A stretch of DNA of 18,841 nt from DATKMS01 sp041497995. GTDB taxonomy: Bacteria; Desulfobacterota; Binatia; HRBIN30. The DNA is taken from assembly GCA_041497995.1 (NCBI GenBank), contig JBGQHM010000085.1:1-18841 (forward strand). Reading direction: 5' to 3'. A model generated the notes under the pieces. The model had not been told where the DNA came from. It made no database searches and worked only from the letters and a program-made list of their open reading frames with translations. The position numbers were made by a program, and so were the translations under genes. Of the stretch, positions 6,809 through 13,776 are shown piece by piece. The number at the start of each line of letters is the position of its first letter. The first letter of the stretch is position 1.

Positions 6809-6853
6809 GGGGACCGATGGCATGTGGCGGTATCCAATAGCCGATCGGTCCCC
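6809..6853. terminator. Hairpin between convergent cimA and propeller gene
   Basis: A 10-bp perfect stem (6809-6818 with 6844-6853) is extended by three pairs past a one-base bulge (6819-6821 with 6840-6842), closing an 18-base loop. It lies between the converging ends of cimA and the YVTN propeller gene. No T-run is seen; it is probably a shared transcription end. Confidence 0.4.
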
Positions 6854-6886
6854 TCTGAGGTGAGCGCTAGCTTGCGTCGCCTGTCT

Positions 6887-7927
6887 TTAGGGCTGCGCCA
6901 TGAATGAGCTGACGAATTTCCCCAGCGCTCGTGGGTTTGTGCCCACGTTTGGCTGCGCGAGGAGGAGAAAGGTGTTGGCGTCAAATATAGAGACGTTCGT
7001 GCCGGCATAGTTTCCAACGAACACCGTAGCTCCCGTCGGGTCAACCGCCACGCCCATTGGGCTCAGGCCCGTGACAAGGGGCGACGCTCCATTCTCGGTT
7101 GCGCTTGCGCATGGCGAGCATGGGACGTCGACCACTCTCATGTTGTTGTGGCTTTGGTCGGTGCCAAACACTCGCCTGCCGTCTGGGGTGACAGCCACCC
7201 CGGACAAACCCACGCCGCCACCAAAGGTTAGGGTCTGGACAACTGTAGGTGACGCTGTGGTCAGGTCGATAATCTTGAGTCCGCCCGAGGCAGCATACAT
7301 TCGATTCCCTTGGGGATTTATGGCGAACGCGCCTCCTGTCAACCCCGAGTAGGTGGTCACCGCGTGACTAGCTGCATTGATGACATTTAGGTTGTTGCTA
7401 ATATCAGATACATAGATCTTCATGCCTTTCGGATCTACGGCCACGTGCTTGGGCGGACTCGGGAGACTGATGTTCCTGATAACCACTGGTGGGCTTGCCA
7501 TGGTATCGATCACTGAGAGTGCGCACGGACAAGTAGAGAGGGCGGTTTCGGTTGGGACGTAGGCTTGAGTTCCCTGGGGGTTTACCGCGATGTTCACACC
7601 GTGGGTACCTGCTGGGAGCGCCACGGTGCTGGTCACGGCCCAAGAGGCCGTACTTATCACGGACACGCTGCCATCTACCGAGAATGCAACGCCGTAGTTC
7701 ACTACGTAGGCTAGGTCCGCTTCGGGGGTAAAGGCCGCGCCTCTAGGGGAGGTGCCCACCGCTATAGTATGAGTCACGGTATGGGAGTCCGCATCAATTA
7801 CTGAGACATTGTTGCTACTTTGGTTTGCGATGACCGCAGAAGAGCAATTGGTGCATGCTCCTACTGCGTGGTGAGTAACGATAACAACGGCCGGAACCAA
7901 CACCAGTGGCGCTAAAAATTGTCTCAT
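6887..7927 (-). CDS. Exported YVTN-family beta-propeller protein
   Basis: 346 residues with an N-terminal hydrophobic signal segment ending V-G-A-C at residues 22-25, which could be a signal peptidase I site or a loose lipobox. The rest is about seven repeats of roughly 40 residues, each with a V-S-V-I-D / A-V-x-P-x-G-x-x-x-Y-V pattern (L-A-Y-V-V-N-Y, Q-A-Y-V-P-T-E, K-I-Y-V-S-D-I, T-V-F-V-G-N-Y and others). This is the YVTN/lactonase-like seven-bladed propeller group. No enzymatic residues are recognised; members usually bind partners or surfaces outside the cytoplasm. ATG 7927 has a strong AAGGAGG (7935-7941, 7-base spacer). The gene stands alone, convergent with cimA. Base composition is visibly less GC-rich than its neighbours, which may hint at separate ancestry. 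Confidence 0.85.
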   Translation of the reverse strand: MRQFLAPLVLVPAVVIVTHHAVGACTNCSSAVIANQSSNNVSVIDADSHTVTHTIAVGTSPRGAAFTPEADLAYVVNYGVAFSVDGSVSVISTASWAVTSTVALPAGTHGVNIAVNPQGTQAYVPTETALSTCPCALSVIDTMASPPVVIRNISLPSPPKHVAVDPKGMKIYVSDISNNLNVINAASHAVTTYSGLTGGAFAINPQGNRMYAASGGLKIIDLTTASPTVVQTLTFGGGVGLSGVAVTPDGRRVFGTDQSHNNMRVVDVPCSPCASATENGASPLVTGLSPMGVAVDPTGATVFVGNYAGTNVSIFDANTFLLLAQPNVGTNPRALGKFVSSFMAQP

Positions 7928-8248
7928 GCGTTGTCCTCCTTGTCATGCTTGTCATAGGTTGCCAAATGGACCGCGTTTCCGGAACATTGCCATTGCGCCA
8001 GTCCCTAATCATCACCTCCAATCAATTGTGCATGGTTCCTAATTAGTACGACTCGTATCTCTGTGTCAAGCAACTTCCATTGACATTGGGAATGTAGGGA
8101 CTAGGGCCAGGAATCGTCTACGATCCGAGGCGGATGTCAGCCCGAGCCGCAATCGTTGAGCTCTGTGACCGACTAGGCTAGAGGCCCTGGGGGAGGCAAT
8201 GGAAGTACGCGGGCTGTTATGGTGACCGGAGCCGAAAGGTAAAGCGAG
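7928..8248. other. Divergent intergenic region, propeller/desulfurase
   Basis: 321 bases between divergent genes. It is AT-richer than the window average from about 8000 to 8100. A possible minus-strand promoter is listed separately. A plus-strand TTGACA (8080-8085) lacks a convincing -10 at the right distance. No coding frame is believable, and I see no riboswitch-like structure. Confidence 0.4.
8040..8069 (-). promoter_or_regulatory. Possible promoter of YVTN propeller gene
   Basis: On the minus strand a consensus TTGACA (8069-8064) is followed by TACTAA (8048-8043, 15-base spacer) or TAATTA (8045-8040, 18-base spacer). The -35 is perfect but neither -10 is, so this is tentative. The leader to ATG 7927 would be about 105 bases. 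Confidence 0.35.
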
Positions 8249-9403
8249 ATGATCTACTGCGACCACAACGCGACCACGCCTATCCGTCCCGAGGTGCTCG
8301 ACGCGATGCTGCCGTTCCTGCGCGACGAGTACGGCAACGCCTCAAGCATCCACCGGTTAGGTTCGCGCGCCCGCTGCGCAGTGGAAGACGCGCGTGCGCA
8401 CGTCGCAGCGCTCATCGGCGCGCGGCCCGCGGAGATCGTCTTCACCAGCGGCGGTACGGAGAGCAACAACCTTGCGATCCAGGGGGTGGCGCGCGCGTCA
8501 GGATGCGGCGCGATCGTCACCACGCCGATAGAGCACTCCTCGGTCCGCGAACCCATCCGGCTACTGCAGACGGAAGGGTATGCCGTGCACGAGGTACCGG
8601 TGAATAGGGTGGGGCAGGTGACGGCGGCAGATGTCGCGGCGCGGCTGTCCGAGCCGTGCGCTCTGGTTGGTGTCGGCTGGGCCAACAACGAGATTGGAAC
8701 GGTGCAGGCGATCGATGAAATCATTGCCGTCTGTTCCGGGCGCGGCGCGCTGCTGCACGTCGATGCAGTGCAGGCGGTCGGCAAGATCCCCACGCACGTA
8801 CGCGGCGTCGATCTGCTGTCGATCTCGGCTCACAAGATCGGCGGGCCCAAGGGCGTTGGCGCCCTGTTCGTGCGGAGTGGGCTCGCATTGAACCCGCTGA
8901 TTGTGGGCGGCGGGCAGGAGCGCGGGAGGCGCGCCGGAACCGAGAATGTTGCCGGGATTGTCGGTATGGGGGAAGCCTGCCGGCGGGCTGCCGGCGAGAT
9001 CGGCGCGTTCGGCGAGGCGTGCCTGGCTCTACGTGAGGCATTGTGGCAGGGGCTGCAGGCGGCGATTTCAGGCGTGCGGCGCAACAGCCCAACGGGCTCA
9101 GACTGCCTGCCAAACACGCTCAACGTGAGCTTCGCGGGCGTCCGCGGCGAAGCGTTGGTGGCCGCGCTCGACCTTGAAGGTGTGGCCGTATCGAGTGGCT
9201 CCGCCTGCGCGGCCGGTGCAGGCGAACCGTCGCATGTGCTGATGGCGTTGGGACACGGCGGCGATGCGGCGCGTGACGGGGTGCGCTTCAGCGTCGGGCG
9301 CGCGAACGCCTTTTCTGAGATCGAGCGTGTCGTTGGTATCGCCGCCGCCGCGGTCCTTCGCATACGCGCGGCACGACGCCCAATTGTGAATGGTGAATGT
9401 TGA
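8249..9403 (+). CDS. Cysteine desulfurase (NifS/IscS type)
   Basis: A PLP enzyme that removes sulfur from L-cysteine as an enzyme persulfide for thiolation or Fe-S assembly. It has 384 residues, normal for group I. The start motif Y-C-D-H-N-A-T-T-P (3-11) is classical; E-H-S-S-V and H-V-D-A-V-Q-A-V-G-K (170-179) are present. The PLP lysine is Lys196 in S-A-H-K-I-G-G-P-K-G, and the catalytic Cys320 lies in S-S-G-S-A-C-A-A-G-A-G-E-P-S-H-V. ATG 8249 is the only sensible start. The gene is directly followed by mnmA with no scaffold gene (iscU) nearby, so it more likely serves tRNA thiolation, as YrvO does for TrmU in Bacillus subtilis, than general Fe-S assembly; that role is inferred. The last five codons (V-N-G-E-C) come from a 7-bp tandem repeat. 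Confidence 0.93.
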   Translation: MIYCDHNATTPIRPEVLDAMLPFLRDEYGNASSIHRLGSRARCAVEDARAHVAALIGARPAEIVFTSGGTESNNLAIQGVARASGCGAIVTTPIEHSSVREPIRLLQTEGYAVHEVPVNRVGQVTAADVAARLSEPCALVGVGWANNEIGTVQAIDEIIAVCSGRGALLHVDAVQAVGKIPTHVRGVDLLSISAHKIGGPKGVGALFVRSGLALNPLIVGGGQERGRRAGTENVAGIVGMGEACRRAAGEIGAFGEACLALREALWQGLQAAISGVRRNSPTGSDCLPNTLNVSFAGVRGEALVAALDLEGVAVSSGSACAAGAGEPSHVLMALGHGGDAARDGVRFSVGRANAFSEIERVVGIAAAAVLRIRAARRPIVNGEC

Positions 9404-9526
9404 ATGGTGAATGTTCGGAATCGGGGAGCTTCTCGCTCTGCTCACAGACTACCGGCCGTTCTCGGCCGGGATATGAGGCAACAGGACTCCCGCACTCACC
9501 ATTCACCATTCACCATTCACCATTCG
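9387..9526. repeat. Inverted 7-bp tandem repeat element with central hairpin
   Basis: Left arm 9387-9414 is four copies of TGAATGK, the last base alternating G, T, G, T. Right arm 9499-9526 is four copies of the reverse complement CCATTCA (last copy ends in G). Between them is an 84-base spacer holding a perfect 7-bp hairpin with TTCT loop (9452-9458 with 9463-9469), near the centre of the whole element. The element spans the end of the desulfurase gene and the beginning of mnmA and contributes codons to both. Confidence 0.85.
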
Positions 9527-10615
9527 CCGCGACGCGGCGAGCGCGTCGTCGTCGGCATGAGCGGCGGGGTCGACAGCTCCGTCGCGGCGGCGCTCCTGGT
9601 CGAAGCTGGGTACGACGTCGTCGGCGTCTCCATGCGCCTCTGGGGCGACGCGACAGGCAGCGGCTGTTGCTCACTCGATGACTTTCTCGATGCCCGCCGC
9701 GTCGCGGTGCAACTCGGCATCCCGTTCTACGTCATGGACTTCCGCGACGACTTCACCCGCAACGTCGTCGATCCGTTCGTCGCCGATTATCTGGCTGGCC
9801 GCACGCCGAACCCGTGTGTGCGCTGCAACCAGTTCGTCAAGTTCGCGAGCTTCTGGGAACGCGCCTGCGAGCTGGGCGCCGAGTGGGTAGCCACGGGTCA
9901 CTACGCGCGCGTCGTACGGAGTGAGCAGGGGGCGGCCCAGTTGTGGGCCGCGAGGGATACCGCAAAGGACCAGTCGTACTTCCTGTTTGCGATCGAGCCC
10001 GGAGTCTTGGCGCGCACGCTCTTTCCACTCGGCGAGTTGACCAAGGCGGAAGTACGCGACCAGGCGCGGCGCCTGCGCTTGCCGGTCGCTGAGAAGCCGG
10101 AGAGTCAGGAAATCTGTTTCGCACCGAAGGGACAGTACGCCGACTTCGTGGCGCGCTACGCCGGCAGCGCGGCGCAGTCGAAGGCCGGAGCGATCGTCGA
10201 CGACGCCGGACACACCCTCGGGGCACACGGCGGCATCCATCAGTTCACCATTGGCCAGCGCCGCGGCTTGGGGCTGAGTGCGCCGCAGCCGCTGTACGTG
10301 ACGGCGATCGACGCGGACAGCGGCACGATCCGCGTCGGCGCGCGCGCGGCGACGCTTGCGGCGGGACTGCGGGCGACGCGGCCGAACTGGCTGACTGATG
10401 GCCCGGTTGCGGCCGGCATGCGGCTGCGAGTCAAAATCCGCTCGCGCTTCGCCGCCACACCCGTCACGTTGGGCGAGACGACAGCAGAGAGTTTCGAGGC
10501 GTGGGCGCGCGATGGGCTCCCCGCAGTGACGCCGGGGCAAGCCGCCGTTCTGTATGACGACGACCGCGTCGTCGGCGGCGGCTGGATCGAACGTGCCTTA
10601 CCGGCAGCGGGGTAG
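9404..10615 (+). CDS. mnmA: tRNA-uridine 2-sulfurtransferase MnmA
   Basis: Makes 2-thiouridine at wobble position 34 of Lys, Glu and Gln tRNAs using ATP and a persulfide. Numbering from 9404 (403 residues), the PP-loop is G-M-S-G-G-V-D-S-S (51-59), the first catalytic Cys141 lies in P-N-P-C-V-R-C-N, A-T-G-H-Y-A-R-V is at 163-170, and the second catalytic Cys238 is in K-P-E-S-Q-E-I-C-F. A G-C-C-S-L-D-D insert follows strand 2, as in some other bacterial MnmA proteins. The start is uncertain: ATG 9404 and ATG 9473 are both in frame, neither has a good ribosome site, and the conserved protein begins only about residue 46. Residues 32-42 (H-H-S-P-F-T-I-H-H-S-P) are encoded by the repeat element. 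The upstream desulfurase probably supplies its sulfur. Confidence 0.93.
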   Translation: MVNVRNRGASRSAHRLPAVLGRDMRQQDSRTHHSPFTIHHSPRRGERVVVGMSGGVDSSVAAALLVEAGYDVVGVSMRLWGDATGSGCCSLDDFLDARRVAVQLGIPFYVMDFRDDFTRNVVDPFVADYLAGRTPNPCVRCNQFVKFASFWERACELGAEWVATGHYARVVRSEQGAAQLWAARDTAKDQSYFLFAIEPGVLARTLFPLGELTKAEVRDQARRLRLPVAEKPESQEICFAPKGQYADFVARYAGSAAQSKAGAIVDDAGHTLGAHGGIHQFTIGQRRGLGLSAPQPLYVTAIDADSGTIRVGARAATLAAGLRATRPNWLTDGPVAAGMRLRVKIRSRFAATPVTLGETTAESFEAWARDGLPAVTPGQAAVLYDDDRVVGGGWIERALPAAG

Positions 10616-10665
10616 GGGTGGGGTGATGCGGTTGGCCGTTGTCACCCTTGGCTGGTGCAAGTGCG

Positions 10666-11385
10666 ATGGCTAAGACCTCGCCCGCGCTCGACGGGCTGGA
10701 GCAGCGCATCGGGTATCAGTTTCGTGACCCGCAGAACCTTCTTGATGCGCTGCGACATTCGTCAGCCATCGACGCCTCGCAACCGCGCGTCAGCGAACGC
10801 TTGGAATTCCTCGGCGACTCGGTGCTCGGTCTGGTCTTCAGCGACCTGCTCATTGAACGCTACCCGGACTGGAACGAAGGCCGGTTGTCGAAGCTGCGCG
10901 CCGCGCTGGTGAGCACGACGAGCTTCGCGGCCAAAGCGCGGGACCTGCAGCTGGACCAGGGGCTGACGTTGGGGAAAGGTGAAGAGAAGACCGGCGGCAG
11001 GCAGAAGGCTTCGATTCTCGCAGCGGTCTACGAGTCGGTCATGGGCGCGATTTTCCTCGAGAGCGGCTACGAAACGGTGCGCGGTATGGTGACGCGCCAC
11101 TTCTACGGCGCCATCGAACGGGTGGCGCAGCTCGACTCGACTGATGCCAAGACCGAGCTGCAAGAGCTCTGTCAGCAACTCTGTCGGATGACGCCGGTGT
11201 ATCGGGTGGTCGATGAACTCGGCCCGGACCATGCCCGACAGTTCGTCGTCGATGTCGTGCTGGGTGAGACGGTGCTGGCGCGCGGCGAGGGCGGGAGCAA
11301 GCGCATCGCCGAGCAGGACGCCGCACGGCATGCGCTGCAGATCGCGCCGGAGCAGCTGGCTGCCGCGACGCGCCCGCCGGAGTGA
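10666..11385 (+). CDS. rnc: Ribonuclease III
   Basis: Double-strand-specific endoribonuclease for rRNA and mRNA processing. From ATG 10666 it has 239 residues; a TTG at 10639 would add nine. The signature E-R-L-E-F-L-G-D-S-V-L is at 44-54, giving metal ligands Glu47 and Asp51. A double-stranded-RNA-binding domain occupies about 159-228 (D-A-K-T-E-L-Q-E-L ... G-G-S-K-R-I-A-E-Q-D-A-A). Oddly, the second metal-ligand segment reads S-I-L-A-A-V-Y-E: the Asp equivalent to E. coli Asp114 appears to be Ala120, while the Glu117 equivalent (Glu123) is kept. The gene lies 50 bases after mnmA on the same strand and ends in a strong terminator, so it closes the desulfurase-mnmA-rnc unit. era, often adjacent, is absent here. 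Confidence 0.94.
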   Translation: MAKTSPALDGLEQRIGYQFRDPQNLLDALRHSSAIDASQPRVSERLEFLGDSVLGLVFSDLLIERYPDWNEGRLSKLRAALVSTTSFAAKARDLQLDQGLTLGKGEEKTGGRQKASILAAVYESVMGAIFLESGYETVRGMVTRHFYGAIERVAQLDSTDAKTELQELCQQLCRMTPVYRVVDELGPDHARQFVVDVVLGETVLARGEGGSKRIAEQDAARHALQIAPEQLAAATRPPE

Positions 11386-11396
11386 AGCGCAAACGT

Positions 11397-11429
11397 AAAG
11401 AGGGGATGCCCCTGCGGCATCCCCTCTTT
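11397..11429. terminator. Strong bidirectional terminator after rnc
   Basis: A perfect 14-bp stem (11397-11410 with 11416-11429) with 5-base loop. The right arm ends in TTT followed by CTTCTT on the plus strand, and the left arm starts AAA, so each direction has a short T-rich tail. It lies between convergent rnc and the DUF1329 gene. Confidence 0.85.
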
Positions 11430-11458
11430 CTTCTTGATGCTGAGTGTACGCGATCGAA

Positions 11459-12730
11459 TCAGTGACCCGATTCAATCAGGTGGGCGATGGTGAAGAACTC
11501 CTCGCTGATACCGGCCTTCGCACCCTGGTTGTAGTACCACCCCTGCTCGCCGGGATACTTGGCGCTGGGGAGCGCGGCCTTGGTGGCGTGCGTCAGCTGC
11601 ATATCCACCATCGTGATGCTGGGCTGGAAGGGCATATCGTCCGAGTACTCGATGCCGTACGAAGCCGCTGCCCGCTTCTTCATGCTCCACTCGTTCACCC
11701 ACACTTTCCACAGCTGCAGGGAGCGGTCGAAGATGTCGCTGTAGGCGATGAGGTAGGTTTCCTTGTCGACGAAGATGAGACGCTTGCCATACGCATACTG
11801 CGGCAGCTTCGGCGTGCCCTCGACGACGTAGGCTTTGCGCTTCTCCCAGGTATCGCAGAAGATGAAGTCGCCGCCGCCATCGCAGTACTTCACGGGGAAT
11901 TCCTCGGAGTGCATCGAGGCGAGGATTTCCTTTTCGCCGAGGAACTTCCAGTCGAACCACGCAATCTGACCGGCGTAGCCGCCGTAGCTGTCGACGTCGG
12001 TGTCCTGGCCGAAGAGGGCGTCGGAACGTTGCGCACTCGACAGGCGGCGGACGCGGCGCAGTGACGGCAGGTAGAGCCAGGTATCGTCCTGACGATCCGG
12101 ACTCAGGTAGCGGATTCCGGTTTCGCCGACGCCTTTGAGGTCGAACGGTTCCAGGATCGGGTGCAGCGAGCTCTTGGCGCGCACACCGTCCGGATTCGGC
12201 AGTTCCGGCTTGGGGTCGACGTAGATGCGGCCGGTGTACCAGAGGGTGCGCAGGTGATCGAGGAGGAAGTGCCGCTCGACCTGCATGGGCCCGTCGGTGA
12301 CCGGGCCGGTGTCTGCGTCGAAGTTGCGCAGATCTTCGTCGTCAGTCGCGTACGGCTTGTACTCGAAGTTCCACATGATCTTGAGGGCGATCTGCGGATC
12401 GTTCGGATCAAGGGTAGGGAAGGGCAGGCCTGCGACGTGGCCGACGAGGCTGCGGCCATCCGGCGCCAGCTTCGTCTGACCGCCGTACTTCTCAGTGGCT
12501 TCGCGGAACGCCTTGTTCCACTCCACCTTCTTGTACGGCACAATCTTCAGCTTCATGCCGTGCTTGACGCACCATTCAACGCCCGGTGAAACGAGATCTT
12601 TCACCTTGTCCACGTTGTCCTTTGTGATGACGTCGCCGGGCTGCACGTCAGCGCGAGCCGGCATAACGAACGCGACCGCCGTCGTCCCGACGAGCAGCGC
12701 GAGCCACATTGTCGTTTTGCGGTGTGTCAT
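11459..12730 (-). CDS. DUF1329 exported protein
   Basis: 423 residues with a clear signal peptide (basic start, hydrophobic core, cleavage after A-R-A at about 27), so periplasmic or envelope-associated. The mature protein shows the DUF1329 pattern: G-K/P-D-G-R-S-L-V-G-H-V-A-G-L-P-F-P near residue 100, then a long beta-rich region with D-D-T-W-L-Y-L-P-S-L-R-R-V-R-R and W-F-D-W-K-F-L-G. DUF1329 proteins have a LolB-like fold and often sit near RND transporters and DUF1302 porins in hydrocarbon or lipid-using bacteria; none of those are in view. The ribosome site is GGAGGAGGG just upstream (12734-12742 on the plus strand). The OmpA-family gene starts upstream on the same strand, with 84 bases between them, so they may share a transcript. 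Exact function is unknown. Confidence 0.85.
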   Translation of the reverse strand: MTHRKTTMWLALLVGTTAVAFVMPARADVQPGDVITKDNVDKVKDLVSPGVEWCVKHGMKLKIVPYKKVEWNKAFREATEKYGGQTKLAPDGRSLVGHVAGLPFPTLDPNDPQIALKIMWNFEYKPYATDDEDLRNFDADTGPVTDGPMQVERHFLLDHLRTLWYTGRIYVDPKPELPNPDGVRAKSSLHPILEPFDLKGVGETGIRYLSPDRQDDTWLYLPSLRRVRRLSSAQRSDALFGQDTDVDSYGGYAGQIAWFDWKFLGEKEILASMHSEEFPVKYCDGGGDFIFCDTWEKRKAYVVEGTPKLPQYAYGKRLIFVDKETYLIAYSDIFDRSLQLWKVWVNEWSMKKRAAASYGIEYSDDMPFQPSITMVDMQLTHATKAALPSAKYPGEQGWYYNQGAKAGISEEFFTIAHLIESGH

Positions 12731-12814
12731 GATCCCTCCTCCAGGGCGAGCATGGTGCGGCGCCCCGATTTTTTCAACCCCCCGGTTGAGACAGTCTCCC
12801 AGTCCCTCAACACA

Positions 12815-13597
12815 TCACGGCGGCGGTTCGGTTCCCCCAGGTTGATCCACCACGTGGAGCTCGACCCGACGGTTCTGCGCCCGGCCGCTTTCCGTATCGT
12901 TGTTTGCCACCGGCCGCGACTCTCCATACCCTACCACTTCCATCCGTTCCGGCGCTATACCGTGGTTGACCAGGTAGCGGAAGACGGCTTCGGCGCGCCG
13001 GACAGAGAGCTTCTCATTGTAGAGGTCAGTGCCGCGGTTATCGGTGTTGCCTTCCACCGAAATCCGTACGTTCGGGTTCTCCTTGAGCACCTCCACCGCG
13101 GCATCGAGCACGGGTCGGGAATCTGCGCGGATGGCGCTCTTGTCAAAGTCGAAGTGGACTCCGCGCAGCACGATGCGCTTGCTGACCGGTGGAGGCAGTG
13201 TGGGAGTCGCGACCACGGGCGGCAACGGTGCTGGTGTCGGTGTCGGCGTGACCACTTCGGGATCCCAGAGATAGTGTCCCGCCAAGCCGCACAGCAAGGC
13301 GCCGGCGCCTGCGCCGATCGCGGCGGACGCCGGGTAGTCGGGACTGTCGTGCTTGCACGTCTGTATCCCTGTGCTGAGATCGGTCACGCAGGACGAGCCG
13401 GAACGGATGCTTTGGTTCGAGAAGCCTTGTGATTCAATCGCTGCGCCGGCGAAGCCGCCGACGACGGCACACACGGCTGCGGGAATGTACGTGCCCTTCC
13501 CCCACGGTTTCCGGACGAAGCGACGTCCAGCCTCGCAACCCGAAAGCGCCACGGCGGCCGTTAGGGCGACGACCAGTAAGTAACGTGGCTTCAGCAT
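12815..13597 (-). CDS. OmpA-family lipoprotein
   Basis: An outer-membrane lipoprotein that should anchor to peptidoglycan. From ATG 13597 (GGAGG at 13606-13610, 8-base spacer) it has 260 residues; ATG 13612 would add five but has a poor ribosome site. The signal peptide ends in a lipobox L-S-G-C with Cys21 as lipidation site. Two glycine-rich zipper-like segments follow (about 38-53 and 91-107), then a proline/threonine-rich spacer (114-138) and an OmpA C-terminal domain (about 144-250). The diaminopimelate-binding pattern T-D-N-R-G-T-D-L-Y-N-E-K-L-S-x-R-R-A is present (185-202). Four Cys lie outside the lipobox, three of them between the start of the first zipper and the second. It resembles YiaD/Pal-like proteins rather than a beta-barrel OmpA. 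Confidence 0.88.
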   Translation of the reverse strand: MLKPRYLLVVALTAAVALSGCEAGRRFVRKPWGKGTYIPAAVCAVVGGFAGAAIESQGFSNQSIRSGSSCVTDLSTGIQTCKHDSPDYPASAAIGAGAGALLCGLAGHYLWDPEVVTPTPTPAPLPPVVATPTLPPPVSKRIVLRGVHFDFDKSAIRADSRPVLDAAVEVLKENPNVRISVEGNTDNRGTDLYNEKLSVRRAEAVFRYLVNHGIAPERMEVVGYGESRPVANNDTESGRAQNRRVELHVVDQPGGTEPPP

Positions 13598-13625
13598 CCG
13601 GGTGGCCTCCATCTCGGGAAGCGCT

Positions 13626-13655
13626 CTTCTATTCCGCCCGCGGGGCCGCCGTCAA
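13626..13655 (-). promoter_or_regulatory. Possible promoter of OmpA-family gene
   Basis: On the minus strand TTGACG (13655-13650) is followed after 18 bases by TAGAAG (13631-13626), a fair sigma-70-like pair. A transcript from here would have a leader of about 20 bases before the ribosome site and ATG 13597. Confidence 0.4.
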
Positions 13656-13690
13656 GCAGATTGTGTCTTGTTGAACGTGGTGCTCGCTGC

Positions 13691-13720
13691 TTGACGCTGC
13701 CACCACGGGTGTCCTACGCT
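13691..13720 (+). promoter_or_regulatory. Possible promoter of Vgb-like gene
   Basis: TTGACG (13691-13696) followed after 18 bases by TACGCT (13715-13720). The -10 is weak. The ten bases ending in this -35 (CTGCTTGACG) are identical to those at the divergent promoter candidate for the OmpA-family gene. Confidence 0.3.
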
Positions 13721-13776
13721 TGCCCCGTACCACACAGTTCGAGCCGGCCCGACTCGGCCGGAGGAGGGGGATCGCA

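Noticed and set aside
8080..8107. Plus-strand TTGACA as promoter of the desulfurase operon
   Set aside because: No acceptable -10 at 16-18 bases; the closest hexamer is TAGGGC.
9387..9526. Short repeats considered as a CRISPR array
   Set aside because: The repeat unit is only 7 bases, units are directly adjacent without spacers, and the two arrays are inverted relative to each other.
12774..12789. Six-bp hairpin beside a run of six T between the DUF1329 and OmpA-family genes
   Set aside because: For the genes' direction (minus) the run is A, not T, after the stem, so it is not an intrinsic terminator.
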